Origin: Salidesulfovibrio onnuriiensis
Lineage (GTDB): Bacteria; Desulfobacterota; Desulfovibrionia; Desulfovibrionales; Desulfovibrionaceae
Length of the DNA stretch: 64,000 nucleotides
Assembly: GCF_008001235.1 (NCBI RefSeq)
Contig: NZ_CP040751.1
Coordinates: 3,289,501 to 3,353,500 of the forward strand
Direction: 5' to 3'
In this document: piece after piece, positions 19,157 through 26,911 of the stretch
How the letters are laid out: every line of letters begins with the position of its first letter
How positions within the stretch are numbered: the stretch's first letter is position 1
Notes under the pieces: generated by a model
The model's input: only the letters and a program-made list of their open reading frames with translations
What the model was told of the DNA's origin: nothing
Databases searched by the model: none
Position numbers and translations under genes: made by a program

Positions 19157-19594
19157 ATGGACTCAATCGTCGAACAATATCTGTTGCTGGTCGAAAAAAT
19201 TTCAAACACGACCAAGATACACAATTCCTTTGGCACGGATGTGAATATCTACCGAAGCGAAATTCACATCATCCAGATGATCGGCGACCGGAAAGAGGTT
19301 TACATCTCCGAAATCTCAAGACTGGTCGGCGTAACCAAAGGAACGGTCTCCCAAATCGTAAAACGCTTGGAAAACAAGGGCTTGGTTGAAAAATCAACGG
19401 ACGAAAGCAACAACACCCGCCAACTGGTCCACCTGACAGCAAAGGGGATGACGGCCTATCAGGCCCATGTCGACTATCACCTGAGGAACCACCGGGAAAT
19501 GGAAGACTTCCTCGCTTCACTGGATGCCGAGAGCCGGGCGGTGCTCGGTAAATTCCTGACTAAGGCCACCAAAATGATCAAAGAACATCTGTAA
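19157..19594 (+). CDS. MarR-family transcriptional regulator
   Basis: 145 residues from the ATG at 19157. The frame also opens at a TTG at 19121, but that TTG belongs to the -35 box TTGACA. The winged helix is clear: ISRLVGVTKGTVSQIVKRL (recognition helix) and GLVEKSTDESNNTRQL (wing). MarR proteins are dimeric repressors released by small molecules. The same palindrome lies in its own promoter and before the MFS gene that follows, so it probably controls both. No ribosome site precedes the ATG; the message may be leaderless. Lower GC than its neighbours suggests acquisition. Confidence 0.9.
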   Translation: MDSIVEQYLLLVEKISNTTKIHNSFGTDVNIYRSEIHIIQMIGDRKEVYISEISRLVGVTKGTVSQIVKRLENKGLVEKSTDESNNTRQLVHLTAKGMTAYQAHVDYHLRNHREMEDFLASLDAESRAVLGKFLTKATKMIKEHL

Positions 19595-19608
19595 TTTTTT
19601 TACCCAAG

Positions 19609-19627
19609 ACGTATGGACACCATACGT
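19609..19627 (+). promoter_or_regulatory. MarR operator before the MFS gene
   Basis: The perfect palindrome ACGTATGGACACCATACGT has the same arms (GTATGG and CCATAC) and 3-bp centre as the operator in the marR promoter. It ends 18 bp before the transporter ATG. Confidence 0.8.
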
Positions 19628-19645
19628 TTAAGAAAAGGACTAAAC

Positions 19646-20841
19646 ATGAAAGAGGAAACTCGAATCATCTGGATCGCAGCCATGATACAACTGATCAACA
19701 TCATTGATTTCATGATGGTAATGCCGCTGGGACCAGACATATCCAAGATCCTGCCCGTCACCAATTCGGATATCGGCATCATCTGCGGGTGCTACACGTT
19801 GGCTGTCGGCATCTCCGGGATTGCCTGCGCAAAGTTTCTGGACCGGTTCGACAGAAAACACGTCGCTCTCGTCGCCGTGCTCGGGCTTTCCCTGGCAACA
19901 TTGGGGGCGACCTTCTGCTGGAATCTGGCAACGCTGATCGGAGCAAGAGTTATGGCCGGACTGTTCGGAGGCCCGGCTGCCGCCATCGCCTTTTCCATCG
20001 TCTGCGACGCAGTGCCCCCGAACGGCGGGGAAAGGCCATGGGCATCGTCATGGGGACCTTTTCGGTGGCAGCCGTGGCGGCCATTCCCTTTGGCCTTGAA
20101 CTGGCCGAAAGGGGCACTTGGTGCACACCTTTCTATGCCATATCCATCCTCGGATTCATCGTGTTCTGGTTCATTCTCCAGTTCACCCCCTCCATGAAGG
20201 AACACCTGAAGGGCGAACACCGGCCGCTCGCACTGGCCCGGCTGCTCTCGGATCGTAAATTTCTAAGGGCATTCATTATGATGGCAACGGCAATGATTTC
20301 GTCATATGCGATCATCCCGAACATTTCAGCGTACTATCAACTCAACCTCGGGTATCCCCGTTCGTCGCTCGGCTTCCTGTATCTCGTCGGCGGGGTATTC
20401 AGCCTCATCCTGATCCAGATCGGCGGCAGGGCTTCGGACAAAATCGGCCCGATACCGACCAACATCCTGGGAACCCTTCTGCTGGTGATATTCCTGTATG
20501 ACGGATTCATGCACCAACCAGCGTCCTCCCTTCTGGTCGTGTTCATCATGTTCATGGGAATGGTCTGCTTCCGAAACGTGTCGGCCACGACCGAAGCCTC
20601 CAAGCTTCCGAAGCCCCACGAGCGAGCCGCCTTCATGTCCCTGTTCTCCTCCACACAACACCTCGGCAACGGAATCGGTGCCTTACTGGCATCGGCCATC
20701 CTGTCGACAGGACAGGATGGAGCCTTGGTCAACATGGAATGGGTGGGGCTCCTGTCGATAGTCATGGCGCTGTTCCAGCCACTGCTTCTGATCAAAATTC
20801 GACAAGGCAACACCACCCAAAACGAACCCGTCACTGCGTGA
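19646..20841 (+). pseudogene. MFS drug/multidrug transporter, frameshifted near residue 125
   Basis: From the ATG at 19646 (AAGGAC upstream) the frame runs through four membrane segments up to CDAVPPNGGERP, then reads nonsense to 20197. The matching continuation, ERRGKAMGIVMGTFSVA, is in another frame from 20020 and runs to 20841. The break is at a run of five C (20015-20019); a sixth C would give CDAVPPERRGKAMG, the normal MFS helix 4-5 region. Joined length would be about 398 residues with 12 membrane segments, like an Araj/Bcr-type exporter. It follows a MarR regulator with a shared operator, so it is a drug or metabolite efflux unit. It could be a real mutation, a sequencing error or phase variation. 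Confidence 0.85.
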
Positions 20842-20935
20842 CCCGACTGCCGACGCGCTCAAGAAAAATGCCAGGGGCCGCAAATCCGTCACGGGCCCCG
20901 TCCCCCTGCCCTCATTGATCACAATACCGGACAAC

Positions 20936-20970
20936 AAAAAACCTCGCATGGTATTCCATGCGAGGTTTTA
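20936..20970. terminator. Bidirectional terminator
   Basis: AAAACCTCGCATGG, loop TATT, CCATGCGAGGTTTT, with A and T runs on either side. It serves the convergent transporter and the gene at 20993-21370. Confidence 0.9.
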
Positions 20971-20992
20971 TCCTTTCATTGCAACGGGAGGC

Positions 20993-21370
20993 CTAGATCT
21001 TTTCCTTGCGTACGCGAATGGCGAGCCCCTTGGACTTCAGCTTCGCGGCCACCCTTTCAGCGCGCTCCCGCGTGGGCAGGGTGGTGATGACCAGCTGCGC
21101 GGCCTCGGATTCGTCCCAGACCCAGATGTGCTCGGTGAGCATGATGCCGCACTCCTCCACCTTGTTGCGCAAGCGGTCCCGGGCCTGGTCCCGGCTCTGG
21201 AAATCATCCGGATCGAGCGGATCGCCGCAGGCAAGCACCCACCAGCCCAGCGGCTTGGCGTCCGGGTCCTCGCCAAAGCTGCGCGCCACCGCGCGTGCCG
21301 AAGTCTCGCGCACCACCGCGGTCATGCGCCGGATGCTTTCCTCTATATGTCCCAACTTGCTCTGATCCAT
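20993..21370 (-). CDS. Conserved protein of unknown function
   Basis: 125 residues from the ATG at 21370, with GAGGGAAAG just upstream; the frame is open further but without a site. It is soluble and charged, with a C-terminal half (VITTLPTRERAERVAAKL, SKGLAIRVRKEKI) that looks like a small alpha/beta fold. There are no Cys clusters or membrane segments. No family recognised. It is divergent from the membrane protein at 21492. Confidence 0.65.
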   Translation of the reverse strand: MDQSKLGHIEESIRRMTAVVRETSARAVARSFGEDPDAKPLGWWVLACGDPLDPDDFQSRDQARDRLRNKVEECGIMLTEHIWVWDESEAAQLVITTLPTRERAERVAAKLKSKGLAIRVRKEKI

Positions 21371-21491
21371 CTTTCCCTCGCGCCGGAGCCTTGTCCGGTT
21401 CAACCATTGTATTCGCGGCAAAACAAAAAGCAACCGTTTTCAAGGGGGAAACGGCCTTGCGCAGATGCGTGTCTAGCGGTATCACTCCGGT

Positions 21492-21917
21492 ATGACAGCA
21501 GATCAATTTCACCGCACCTCTCCGGTCCGTCCCCTGCCCGTACGCCTGTTCCGCTATGCCCTGGGCCTGGCCTTCACCGCAGGATTCGTCTGGCTGCTCA
21601 CCCAGATTCCCTACGACATCTTCCGCCAGGAACGGGCCAGGGCCATGGGCGAACGCTTGGTCCACGCCACCGTGTTCGAAAAAAAGGCCGTCCCGGACCA
21701 GGACGGCACCTTGCTTGTCATCAGCTACCGCTATTACGATTTGAGCGGAGTGGAGTACATCGGCGTTGCGAACATGCCCGAGGTGCTGTGGAAGCGCCTG
21801 CAGAAAGGCTCCAAGGTGCCGGTCTATTACGCCCGCTCCAAGCCTCAGCTCTCCCGGGTCAGGTATATGATCGAGCCCGAATTCCAGAAAAGGCTCCGCG
21901 ACTGGCTCAGGGACTAG
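21492..21917 (+). CDS. Membrane-anchored protein, DUF3592-like
   Basis: 141 residues. One membrane segment (about 20-42, YALGLAFTAGFVWLL) is followed by a beta-rich domain with ISYRYYDLSGVEYIG and GSKVPVYYARSKP; the latter is the pattern of DUF3592 proteins, whose role is unknown. The last 4 bp overlap the end of the convergent znuB-like gene. Confidence 0.65.
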   Translation: MTADQFHRTSPVRPLPVRLFRYALGLAFTAGFVWLLTQIPYDIFRQERARAMGERLVHATVFEKKAVPDQDGTLLVISYRYYDLSGVEYIGVANMPEVLWKRLQKGSKVPVYYARSKPQLSRVRYMIEPEFQKRLRDWLRD

Positions 21918-22735
21918 CCCTCCTCCCCGTTGCCCCGGCCTGCGGGAACCAGCAGAGACAGGAAAAAGCAGACGGCGGCGACCGCGATGATGGCCGCGCC
22001 CGACGTGATGTCCAGGTAATAGGAAATCCACAGACCGCTGACGCAGAACAGCACGCTGAGCAGGCTCGAGGTCACCATCATGCCGCCCAGGGAACGGGCC
22101 CAGCGCTCGGCCATGTAGGGAGGGATGGTCAGCAGGGCGATGACCAGTATCAATCCCACCACCCGGATGATCATGACCACGCTCAGGGCGATCATGCCCA
22201 TGAGCAGGAAATAGAGCAGGGTCACGGGAACGCCCCGGGCCTGGGCGAACTCCTCGTCGAAGCTCATGACCAGGAATCCCCGGTAGCAGGACAGGGTCAA
22301 TCCCATGACCACGAGGGTCAGGGCCAGGATGATCCAGAGATCGCCCCTTGGCACGGCCAGGATGCTGCCGAACAGGTAGCTCATGAGGTCCACGTTGTAG
22401 CCGGGGGTGAAATCCAGAAGAATGATCCCCAGGGCCATGCCTGCGGCCCAGAGCACGCCCACCACGGTATCTGCCCGCTCCTTCCGCCGCAGCGTCACCC
22501 AGGCCATGACCATGGCGGCGGCCAGGGCAAAGACCGTGGTCACGGGCATGACAGGCAGGCCCAGGAAGAACGCCAGCCCCACCCCGCCGTAGGAGGCATG
22601 GGCAATGCCGCCGGAAATGAACACGATGCGGTTGACCACCACCAAGGTGCCGATGACCCCGCAGATGATGCTGGCCAGCACGCCGGCCATGAGCGCGTTC
22701 TGCATGAATTCCATGTGCAGTGCTTCCATGATCAT
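21914..22735 (-). CDS. znuB: Metal ABC transporter permease, ZnuB family
   Basis: 273 residues with about eight hydrophobic segments. Family pattern: GVIGTLVVVNRIVFISGGIAHASYGGVGL near the N-terminus is the typical ABC-3 region (shown here from position 26). It forms the membrane channel for zinc or manganese import with the ATPase encoded upstream; the ATG overlaps that gene's stop (ATGA). No substrate-binding lipoprotein (ZnuA type) is next to it, so the metal cannot be named with certainty. Confidence 0.88.
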   Translation of the reverse strand: MIMEALHMEFMQNALMAGVLASIICGVIGTLVVVNRIVFISGGIAHASYGGVGLAFFLGLPVMPVTTVFALAAAMVMAWVTLRRKERADTVVGVLWAAGMALGIILLDFTPGYNVDLMSYLFGSILAVPRGDLWIILALTLVVMGLTLSCYRGFLVMSFDEEFAQARGVPVTLLYFLLMGMIALSVVMIIRVVGLILVIALLTIPPYMAERWARSLGGMMVTSSLLSVLFCVSGLWISYYLDITSGAAIIAVAAVCFFLSLLVPAGRGNGEEG

Positions 22736-23541
22736 TCTTCTTCGTCCTTCACGTCGCTCAGGTGATGATGCTCCAGCACGCGGTGCGGGATGTCGCCGTG
22801 GGTCACCAGCTCCACGGGGCAGCTGTTCTCGTCTCCGCCGTAGGCCATCTTGAACATGTCGCCCGTGATGACCGGGGCGTCGTGGAAATGCAGGGAATGG
22901 TTCACGCAGGCCACGGACTTGACGCTGGTGGCCACCGTGGAAATATCGTGGCTGACCATGATGATGGTCATGTCGTCGTTCAATTCCTTGAGCAGGCTGA
23001 ACAGGGTGTTGCGGTGGTGCTGGTCCACGCTGGCCGTGGGCTCGTCCAGGAGCAGCAGCTCCGGGTCGGAAACCAGGGCCCGGGCAATGAACACCCGCTG
23101 CTTCTGGCCGCCGGAAAGGCCGGACACCCTGCGTTCGCGGTGGGCGAGCATGCCCACGCGGTCCAGGGCGGTTTCCGCCTTTTTCGCGGGCGCGCGCCCG
23201 GTGCGCAGCCCGGCCACGCCGGCCAGCCCTCCCTTGACCAGCCCCATGACCACGGCCTGCTCCACCGTGATGGGAAAGGAGCTGGAAACATGGGTATACT
23301 GCGGCATGTACCCGATGCGCCCTCCGGCCTGCCCCGGCGCGAGGCCGAGCACGGAGACGCTGCCCTTCTGGGGAGCCAGCAGCCCCAGCAGGATCTTGAG
23401 CAGCGTGGACTTGCCCCCGCCGTTGGGACCGAGGATGGCCATAAAATCGCCGTGCCTGACATCCATGGACACGTCCTCCAGCACGGGAGCGCCCTCATAG
23501 GCGAAACTCACATTCCGAAGGCTCACAGCAAACTCAGACAC
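22732..23541 (-). CDS. znuC: Metal ABC transporter ATP-binding protein, ZnuC family
   Basis: 269 residues from a GTG preceded by GGAGG. Walker A is GPNGGGKST, the signature is LSGGQKQRV, Walker B is LLLLDEPTASVD and the switch His is in MVSHDIS. The C-terminal tail is longer than in E. coli ZnuC and contains DENSCPVELVTHGDIPHRV plus HHH, a possible metal-sensing end. It pairs with the permease downstream. Confidence 0.9.
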   Translation of the reverse strand: MSEFAVSLRNVSFAYEGAPVLEDVSMDVRHGDFMAILGPNGGGKSTLLKILLGLLAPQKGSVSVLGLAPGQAGGRIGYMPQYTHVSSSFPITVEQAVVMGLVKGGLAGVAGLRTGRAPAKKAETALDRVGMLAHRERRVSGLSGGQKQRVFIARALVSDPELLLLDEPTASVDQHHRNTLFSLLKELNDDMTIIMVSHDISTVATSVKSVACVNHSLHFHDAPVITGDMFKMAYGGDENSCPVELVTHGDIPHRVLEHHHLSDVKDEEE

Positions 23542-23613
23542 AATGCCTCCACCAAGGGTTACAATTCATCATTGCGGGACCTTAGCACATTTGCCGGTCT
23601 TTGCCAGCAGCTA

Positions 23614-24630
23614 TCATCTTTGAGAAAAGGCCAGCCCCCAGCAAAACACGGGGAAACCGAAGGTCAGCCACAGAAGCGCCTTGCCCGGCAGCGGGCCGGG
23701 ACGCCCGAACCGGGCCGCGCCCCAGCCTGCGGCTATGCCCAGCAGCACCCCGGACGCAAAGCCCAACAGGTGCGCGCCCAGGTCGGTGTTCTCGCCGCCC
23801 GAGCCGAGCATGGCCAGCAAGCCGAGACCGGCGGCCACGGGCACGAACGCGGAACGGATAAAGCGCCGCAGCCGAAAACCGAACCCCAGATCCTCCCCGG
23901 AATCCAGCCTGCCGAAAAAGGGACGGCTCCCGGCCAGCAGGCCCGCCGCACCAAACACGGCCGTGGAAAAGCCTATGGCGTCATGGGGCGGACCAAGGGC
24001 AAAGACATTGATCGTGTTGCCCAACGCGCCGGAGAGCATGACCAGGAACCAGCCCAGGCTTGCGCCGAGCCCCCTGCAGAGCAGGATAATGAAGGAACCA
24101 CCGATGAGGGCGTTGCCCAGAACATGCGCGCCGTCCCCATGCAGGGTCAGGGCCGTGACCACCCGCCACCACTGGCCGTCCAGTATCCTGGCGGCATTGG
24201 CGCTGCCCAGGGAATCCCACACGGACGGATACAGGCCCAGGCCGGGATAGGCCATGGTGGTGGCCACGTGAAAGATGACCAGAAGGGCCATGGCCAGGCA
24301 GGTGAGCTGACCGCCGCCCGCCACCGGGCCGTGAAGCCGGGGCCTTGCGTTGCCCTGGCCGGGGTTCTCCTCCTGGAACAGCCGGATCTCGTCCTCTGCC
24401 CGCTGCACGAACCAGGACTGCACCCGGATGGAGGTGCCGCCCCCTTCGGCAGCCGCCCTCCGCCTGAGGCGGTACGGGATGCCGCGCGCCTCCAGCACCA
24501 GCGCCCACACCCCCACGGTGCGGTCTTCCGGCCAGGATGCCGAAGACTCGACCACCCTGGAGACCACATCGGTCCAGCCCGGACGAAACAGGCGGCGCGT
24601 AAAGGAAGGAGGCGCAAAACGTATGTGCAT
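23614..24630 (-). CDS. Rhomboid-family intramembrane serine protease
   Basis: 338 residues. Catalytic Ser lies in GFSTAVFGAAG and catalytic His in DLGAHLLGFASG; HGDGAHVLGN supplies the conserved His/Asn region of TM2. About 110 residues precede the membrane domain; this cytosolic part, with Trp and Arg-rich stretches, is not recognised. Rhomboids cut membrane proteins within or next to the bilayer. It is divergent from the nagZ-like gene, with only about 90 bp between them. Confidence 0.88.
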   Translation of the reverse strand: MHIRFAPPSFTRRLFRPGWTDVVSRVVESSASWPEDRTVGVWALVLEARGIPYRLRRRAAAEGGGTSIRVQSWFVQRAEDEIRLFQEENPGQGNARPRLHGPVAGGGQLTCLAMALLVIFHVATTMAYPGLGLYPSVWDSLGSANAARILDGQWWRVVTALTLHGDGAHVLGNALIGGSFIILLCRGLGASLGWFLVMLSGALGNTINVFALGPPHDAIGFSTAVFGAAGLLAGSRPFFGRLDSGEDLGFGFRLRRFIRSAFVPVAAGLGLLAMLGSGGENTDLGAHLLGFASGVLLGIAAGWGAARFGRPGPLPGKALLWLTFGFPVFCWGLAFSQR

Positions 24631-24721
24631 AAGGCCTACATTATTCGATTTTTACCGTCAGGCAAAGCGGGAAACCCGGAGGCACTTCACAACGGAGCAA
24701 AAAGCAATTACCTTCAAACCC

Positions 24722-25819
24722 ATGAAACGCTTCATTTTCTCAATCCTGACATTTCTCGTGTGCCTTGCCCCTGCCGCCCAGGCCCAGCCGTCCCTGGACG
24801 AAATGATCGGCCAGATGCTTCTGGTGGGCTTTCGGGGCTACGACCTGGATATGGATAATCCCGTGCTGCAGGACGTCAAGGCCCTCAATGTGGGCGGCGT
24901 GATCCTTTTCAATTACGATGTGATGCAGGGCAGGCCCCAGCGCAACATCCAGAGCCCGGCCCAGGTGCGCAAGCTCATTGCCGGGATCAAGTCCCTGACC
25001 GCGTCCCCCCTGCTCGTGTCCGTGGACCAGGAAGGAGGCCGGGTGCAACGGCTGCGCAAGGAAAACGGATTCATGGAGACCCCGTCCGCCGCCGAACTGG
25101 GAGCCTCCTACGATCCCTCCCGGTCCCTGTGGGCGGGGCGCATCGTGGGCATGGTGGCTGCCGAGGCTGGTTTCAACCTGGATTTCGCGCCGTGCGTGGA
25201 CGTGAACGTCAATCCCGAGAGCCCGGCCATCGGCGCCCTGGGACGCAGTTTTTCCTCCAGCCCCCGGCTGGTGGCCGCCTGTGCGCGGGAGTTCATCAAC
25301 GGCCTGCACGAACAGGGCATGCTCTCCTGCATCAAGCATTTCCCAGGGCACGGCAGCGCGCGTGTGGACAGCCACCTGGGCGTCACGGACGTGACCCGCA
25401 CCTGGCAGCAGCGGGAGCTGATCCCCTATGAAAGACTCATCGCCACGCACAAGCCGGACGCCATCATGACCGCGCACATCTTCAACGCCCGGCTGGACCC
25501 GAAGTACCCGGCCACCCTTTCCTCGGCGACCATCAACGGGCTGCTGCGCCGGAAGCTCGGCTGGGACGGCGTGGTCATCACCGACGACATGAACATGAAG
25601 GCCATCTCCAGCCAGTACGGCCTGGATAAATCCATCCGGCTGGCCATCCTGGCCGGGGCCGACATGCTGCTCTTCGGCAACAATCTGTCCTACGACCCGC
25701 TCATCGCCCGCAAGGCGCACGGCATCATCAAGAAGCTGGTGGAAGACGGCAAAATCACCAGGGCGCGCATCTCGGAATCCCATGCGCGCATCATGAAGAT
25801 GAAAAAGAAGCTGGATTAG
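24722..25819 (+). CDS. nagZ: Glycoside hydrolase family 3 protein, NagZ-like, exported
   Basis: 365 residues from the ATG at 24722; the frame is open upstream through the divergent gene. The N-terminus is a signal peptide (MKRFIFSILTFLVCLAPAAQA), so unlike E. coli NagZ it is predicted periplasmic. Family motifs are KHFPGHGSARVDSHLG, which carries the general acid/base His loop, and VITDDMNMKAI with the nucleophile Asp. NagZ removes N-acetylglucosamine from peptidoglycan fragments. No obvious ribosome site precedes the ATG. A dispersed repeat and a terminator follow. Confidence 0.87.
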   Translation: MKRFIFSILTFLVCLAPAAQAQPSLDEMIGQMLLVGFRGYDLDMDNPVLQDVKALNVGGVILFNYDVMQGRPQRNIQSPAQVRKLIAGIKSLTASPLLVSVDQEGGRVQRLRKENGFMETPSAAELGASYDPSRSLWAGRIVGMVAAEAGFNLDFAPCVDVNVNPESPAIGALGRSFSSSPRLVAACAREFINGLHEQGMLSCIKHFPGHGSARVDSHLGVTDVTRTWQQRELIPYERLIATHKPDAIMTAHIFNARLDPKYPATLSSATINGLLRRKLGWDGVVITDDMNMKAISSQYGLDKSIRLAILAGADMLLFGNNLSYDPLIARKAHGIIKKLVEDGKITRARISESHARIMKMKKKLD

Positions 25820-25899
25820 CCTCCGGCAGGCATCGCTGCTGTCCTTATCCGTGAGGCTCGAAGACTCACCAACGACTTAGGCAAGATGGGTTCGGATAC

Positions 25900-25998
25900 G
25901 CGGCGCAAAAGGAAACCAGCCCGCAGCGTATTGGAAATACGTGAGGAGCTGGCTTTCTTGCAGCAACAAAGTAGACGTGCCCTTATCGGTAGCCGTCT
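25900..25998. repeat. Dispersed palindromic element, copy B
   Basis: GGCGCAAAAGGAAACCAGC, a nested stem (CCAGC 25916-25920 with GCTGG 25948-25952; CGTATT 25927-25932 with AATACG 25936-25941), then TTTCTTGCAGCAAC and GACGTGCCCTTATCGGTAGC. It lies between the convergent nagZ and hypC genes. The other copies are at 8800-9410, 32860-32955 and 52850-52938. Confidence 0.8.
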
Positions 25999-26002
25999 CA
26001 AT

Positions 26003-26045
26003 AAACGCAAAGGGCCGGGTGATAAACACCCGGCCCTTTGCGTTT
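26003..26045. terminator. Bidirectional terminator between nagZ and hypC
   Basis: AAACGCAAAGGGCCGGGTG, loop ATAAA and the exact complement: a perfect 19-bp stem whose A and T ends serve both strands. Confidence 0.92.
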
Positions 26046-26052
26046 CAAAAAA

Positions 26053-26310
26053 TCACAGCATGTCCTGCCGCACCCCCGCCTCTTCCGCAAGGGCAAGCAT
26101 GTCCCTCAGGATGCGCAAGGTTTCCTCGGCCTCCTGAGGATCGAGCTTGCGCAGGGCAAACCCGGCATGGACGATGATCCAGTCGCCCGGGGCGACCTCC
26201 TCGTCCAGGAGCATGATGGAGGCCTGGATGGTGGCATCGCCCTCGCCCACGCGGCCGGTGGCGATGTCTTCATTGATCTCGAGAATCTCAATCGGTACTG
26301 CGAGGCACAT
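26053..26310 (-). CDS. hypC: HypC/HybG/HupF-type hydrogenase assembly chaperone
   Basis: 85 residues from the ATG at 26310; the N-terminal MCLAVP, with the Cys2 that binds the Fe(CN)2CO precursor and the large subunit, fixes the start. HypC carries the iron centre to the hydrogenase large subunit together with HypD. It is the last gene of the hydrogenase operon and overlaps the protease gene by 23 bp. HypA, B, D, E and F are not in the window. Confidence 0.93.
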   Translation of the reverse strand: MCLAVPIEILEINEDIATGRVGEGDATIQASIMLLDEEVAPGDWIIVHAGFALRKLDPQEAEETLRILRDMLALAEEAGVRQDML

Positions 26311-26839
26311 AAATTTTCTCCCCGGAAGGGTTATCGGCACTGCGTTCCCGGTAGGAACCGCCCATTCCCTCGATTTCCTTGAGCACGACCAGCATCACGT
26401 CGCCGATGCGCGCCTCAAGGGCCTTGGAAAGCCCGGTGGACATGGTATCGTAATCCTGCGGTTCAACCCCCACAAGCACGACCTGCTCCGCATCCGGGCA
26501 CTGGCCCACCAGTTTACAGTTTGCCAGCACGTCTAGCAAGTCCGTCTGGTGCATGGAATTCTTGAAGGCCAGGCTCTTGCTCAGGTCGCCGCCCTTCAGG
26601 CGATGGATATCCCCGGGCTGGCCGTGGTTGAGAACGATATCCACGATGACCAGCGCGTCGGATTCCATAATCGGTCCCATAAGCTTGGTGCCCAGGGTGC
26701 CGCCGTCCATGAGTTCCACGTTGCCGGAAAATTCGTATTTCTGGTCGAGCGCCTCGACAACGCGCACGCCAAAACCCTCGTCGGTATACAGGATATTGCC
26801 GACGCCAAGGACAAGAATTCGTTTTTCGGTGTTCTGCAT
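26288..26839 (-). CDS. hynC: Hydrogenase maturation protease (HyaD/HybD type)
   Basis: 183 residues. It removes the C-terminal peptide of the large subunit after nickel insertion. Family motifs: VLGVGNILYTDEGFGVRV with the nickel-ligand Glu/Asp, IVDIVLNHGQPGD, and the His-containing MHQTDLLDVL. It lies behind hynA, separated by a terminator-like hairpin, and overlaps hypC. Its probable substrate is the HynA protein encoded upstream. Confidence 0.93.
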   Translation of the reverse strand: MQNTEKRILVLGVGNILYTDEGFGVRVVEALDQKYEFSGNVELMDGGTLGTKLMGPIMESDALVIVDIVLNHGQPGDIHRLKGGDLSKSLAFKNSMHQTDLLDVLANCKLVGQCPDAEQVVLVGVEPQDYDTMSTGLSKALEARIGDVMLVVLKEIEGMGGSYRERSADNPSGEKIYVPRSTD

Positions 26840-26850
26840 CTGGATGGAGT

Positions 26851-26887
26851 AAAAACGGGAACCCGGATAAGGGCTCCGGGTTCCCGT
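26851..26887 (-). terminator. Terminator-like hairpin inside the hydrogenase operon
   Basis: On the minus strand ACGGGAACCCGGA, a 7-base loop and TCCGGGTTCCCGT are followed by TTTT. It stands between the stop of hynA and the start of hynC. It could stop most transcripts, giving more structural than maturation mRNA, or protect the 3' end of hynBA mRNA. Confidence 0.85.
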
Positions 26888-26911
26888 CGTTTGATCGTTG
26901 TTTCCTGCGAA

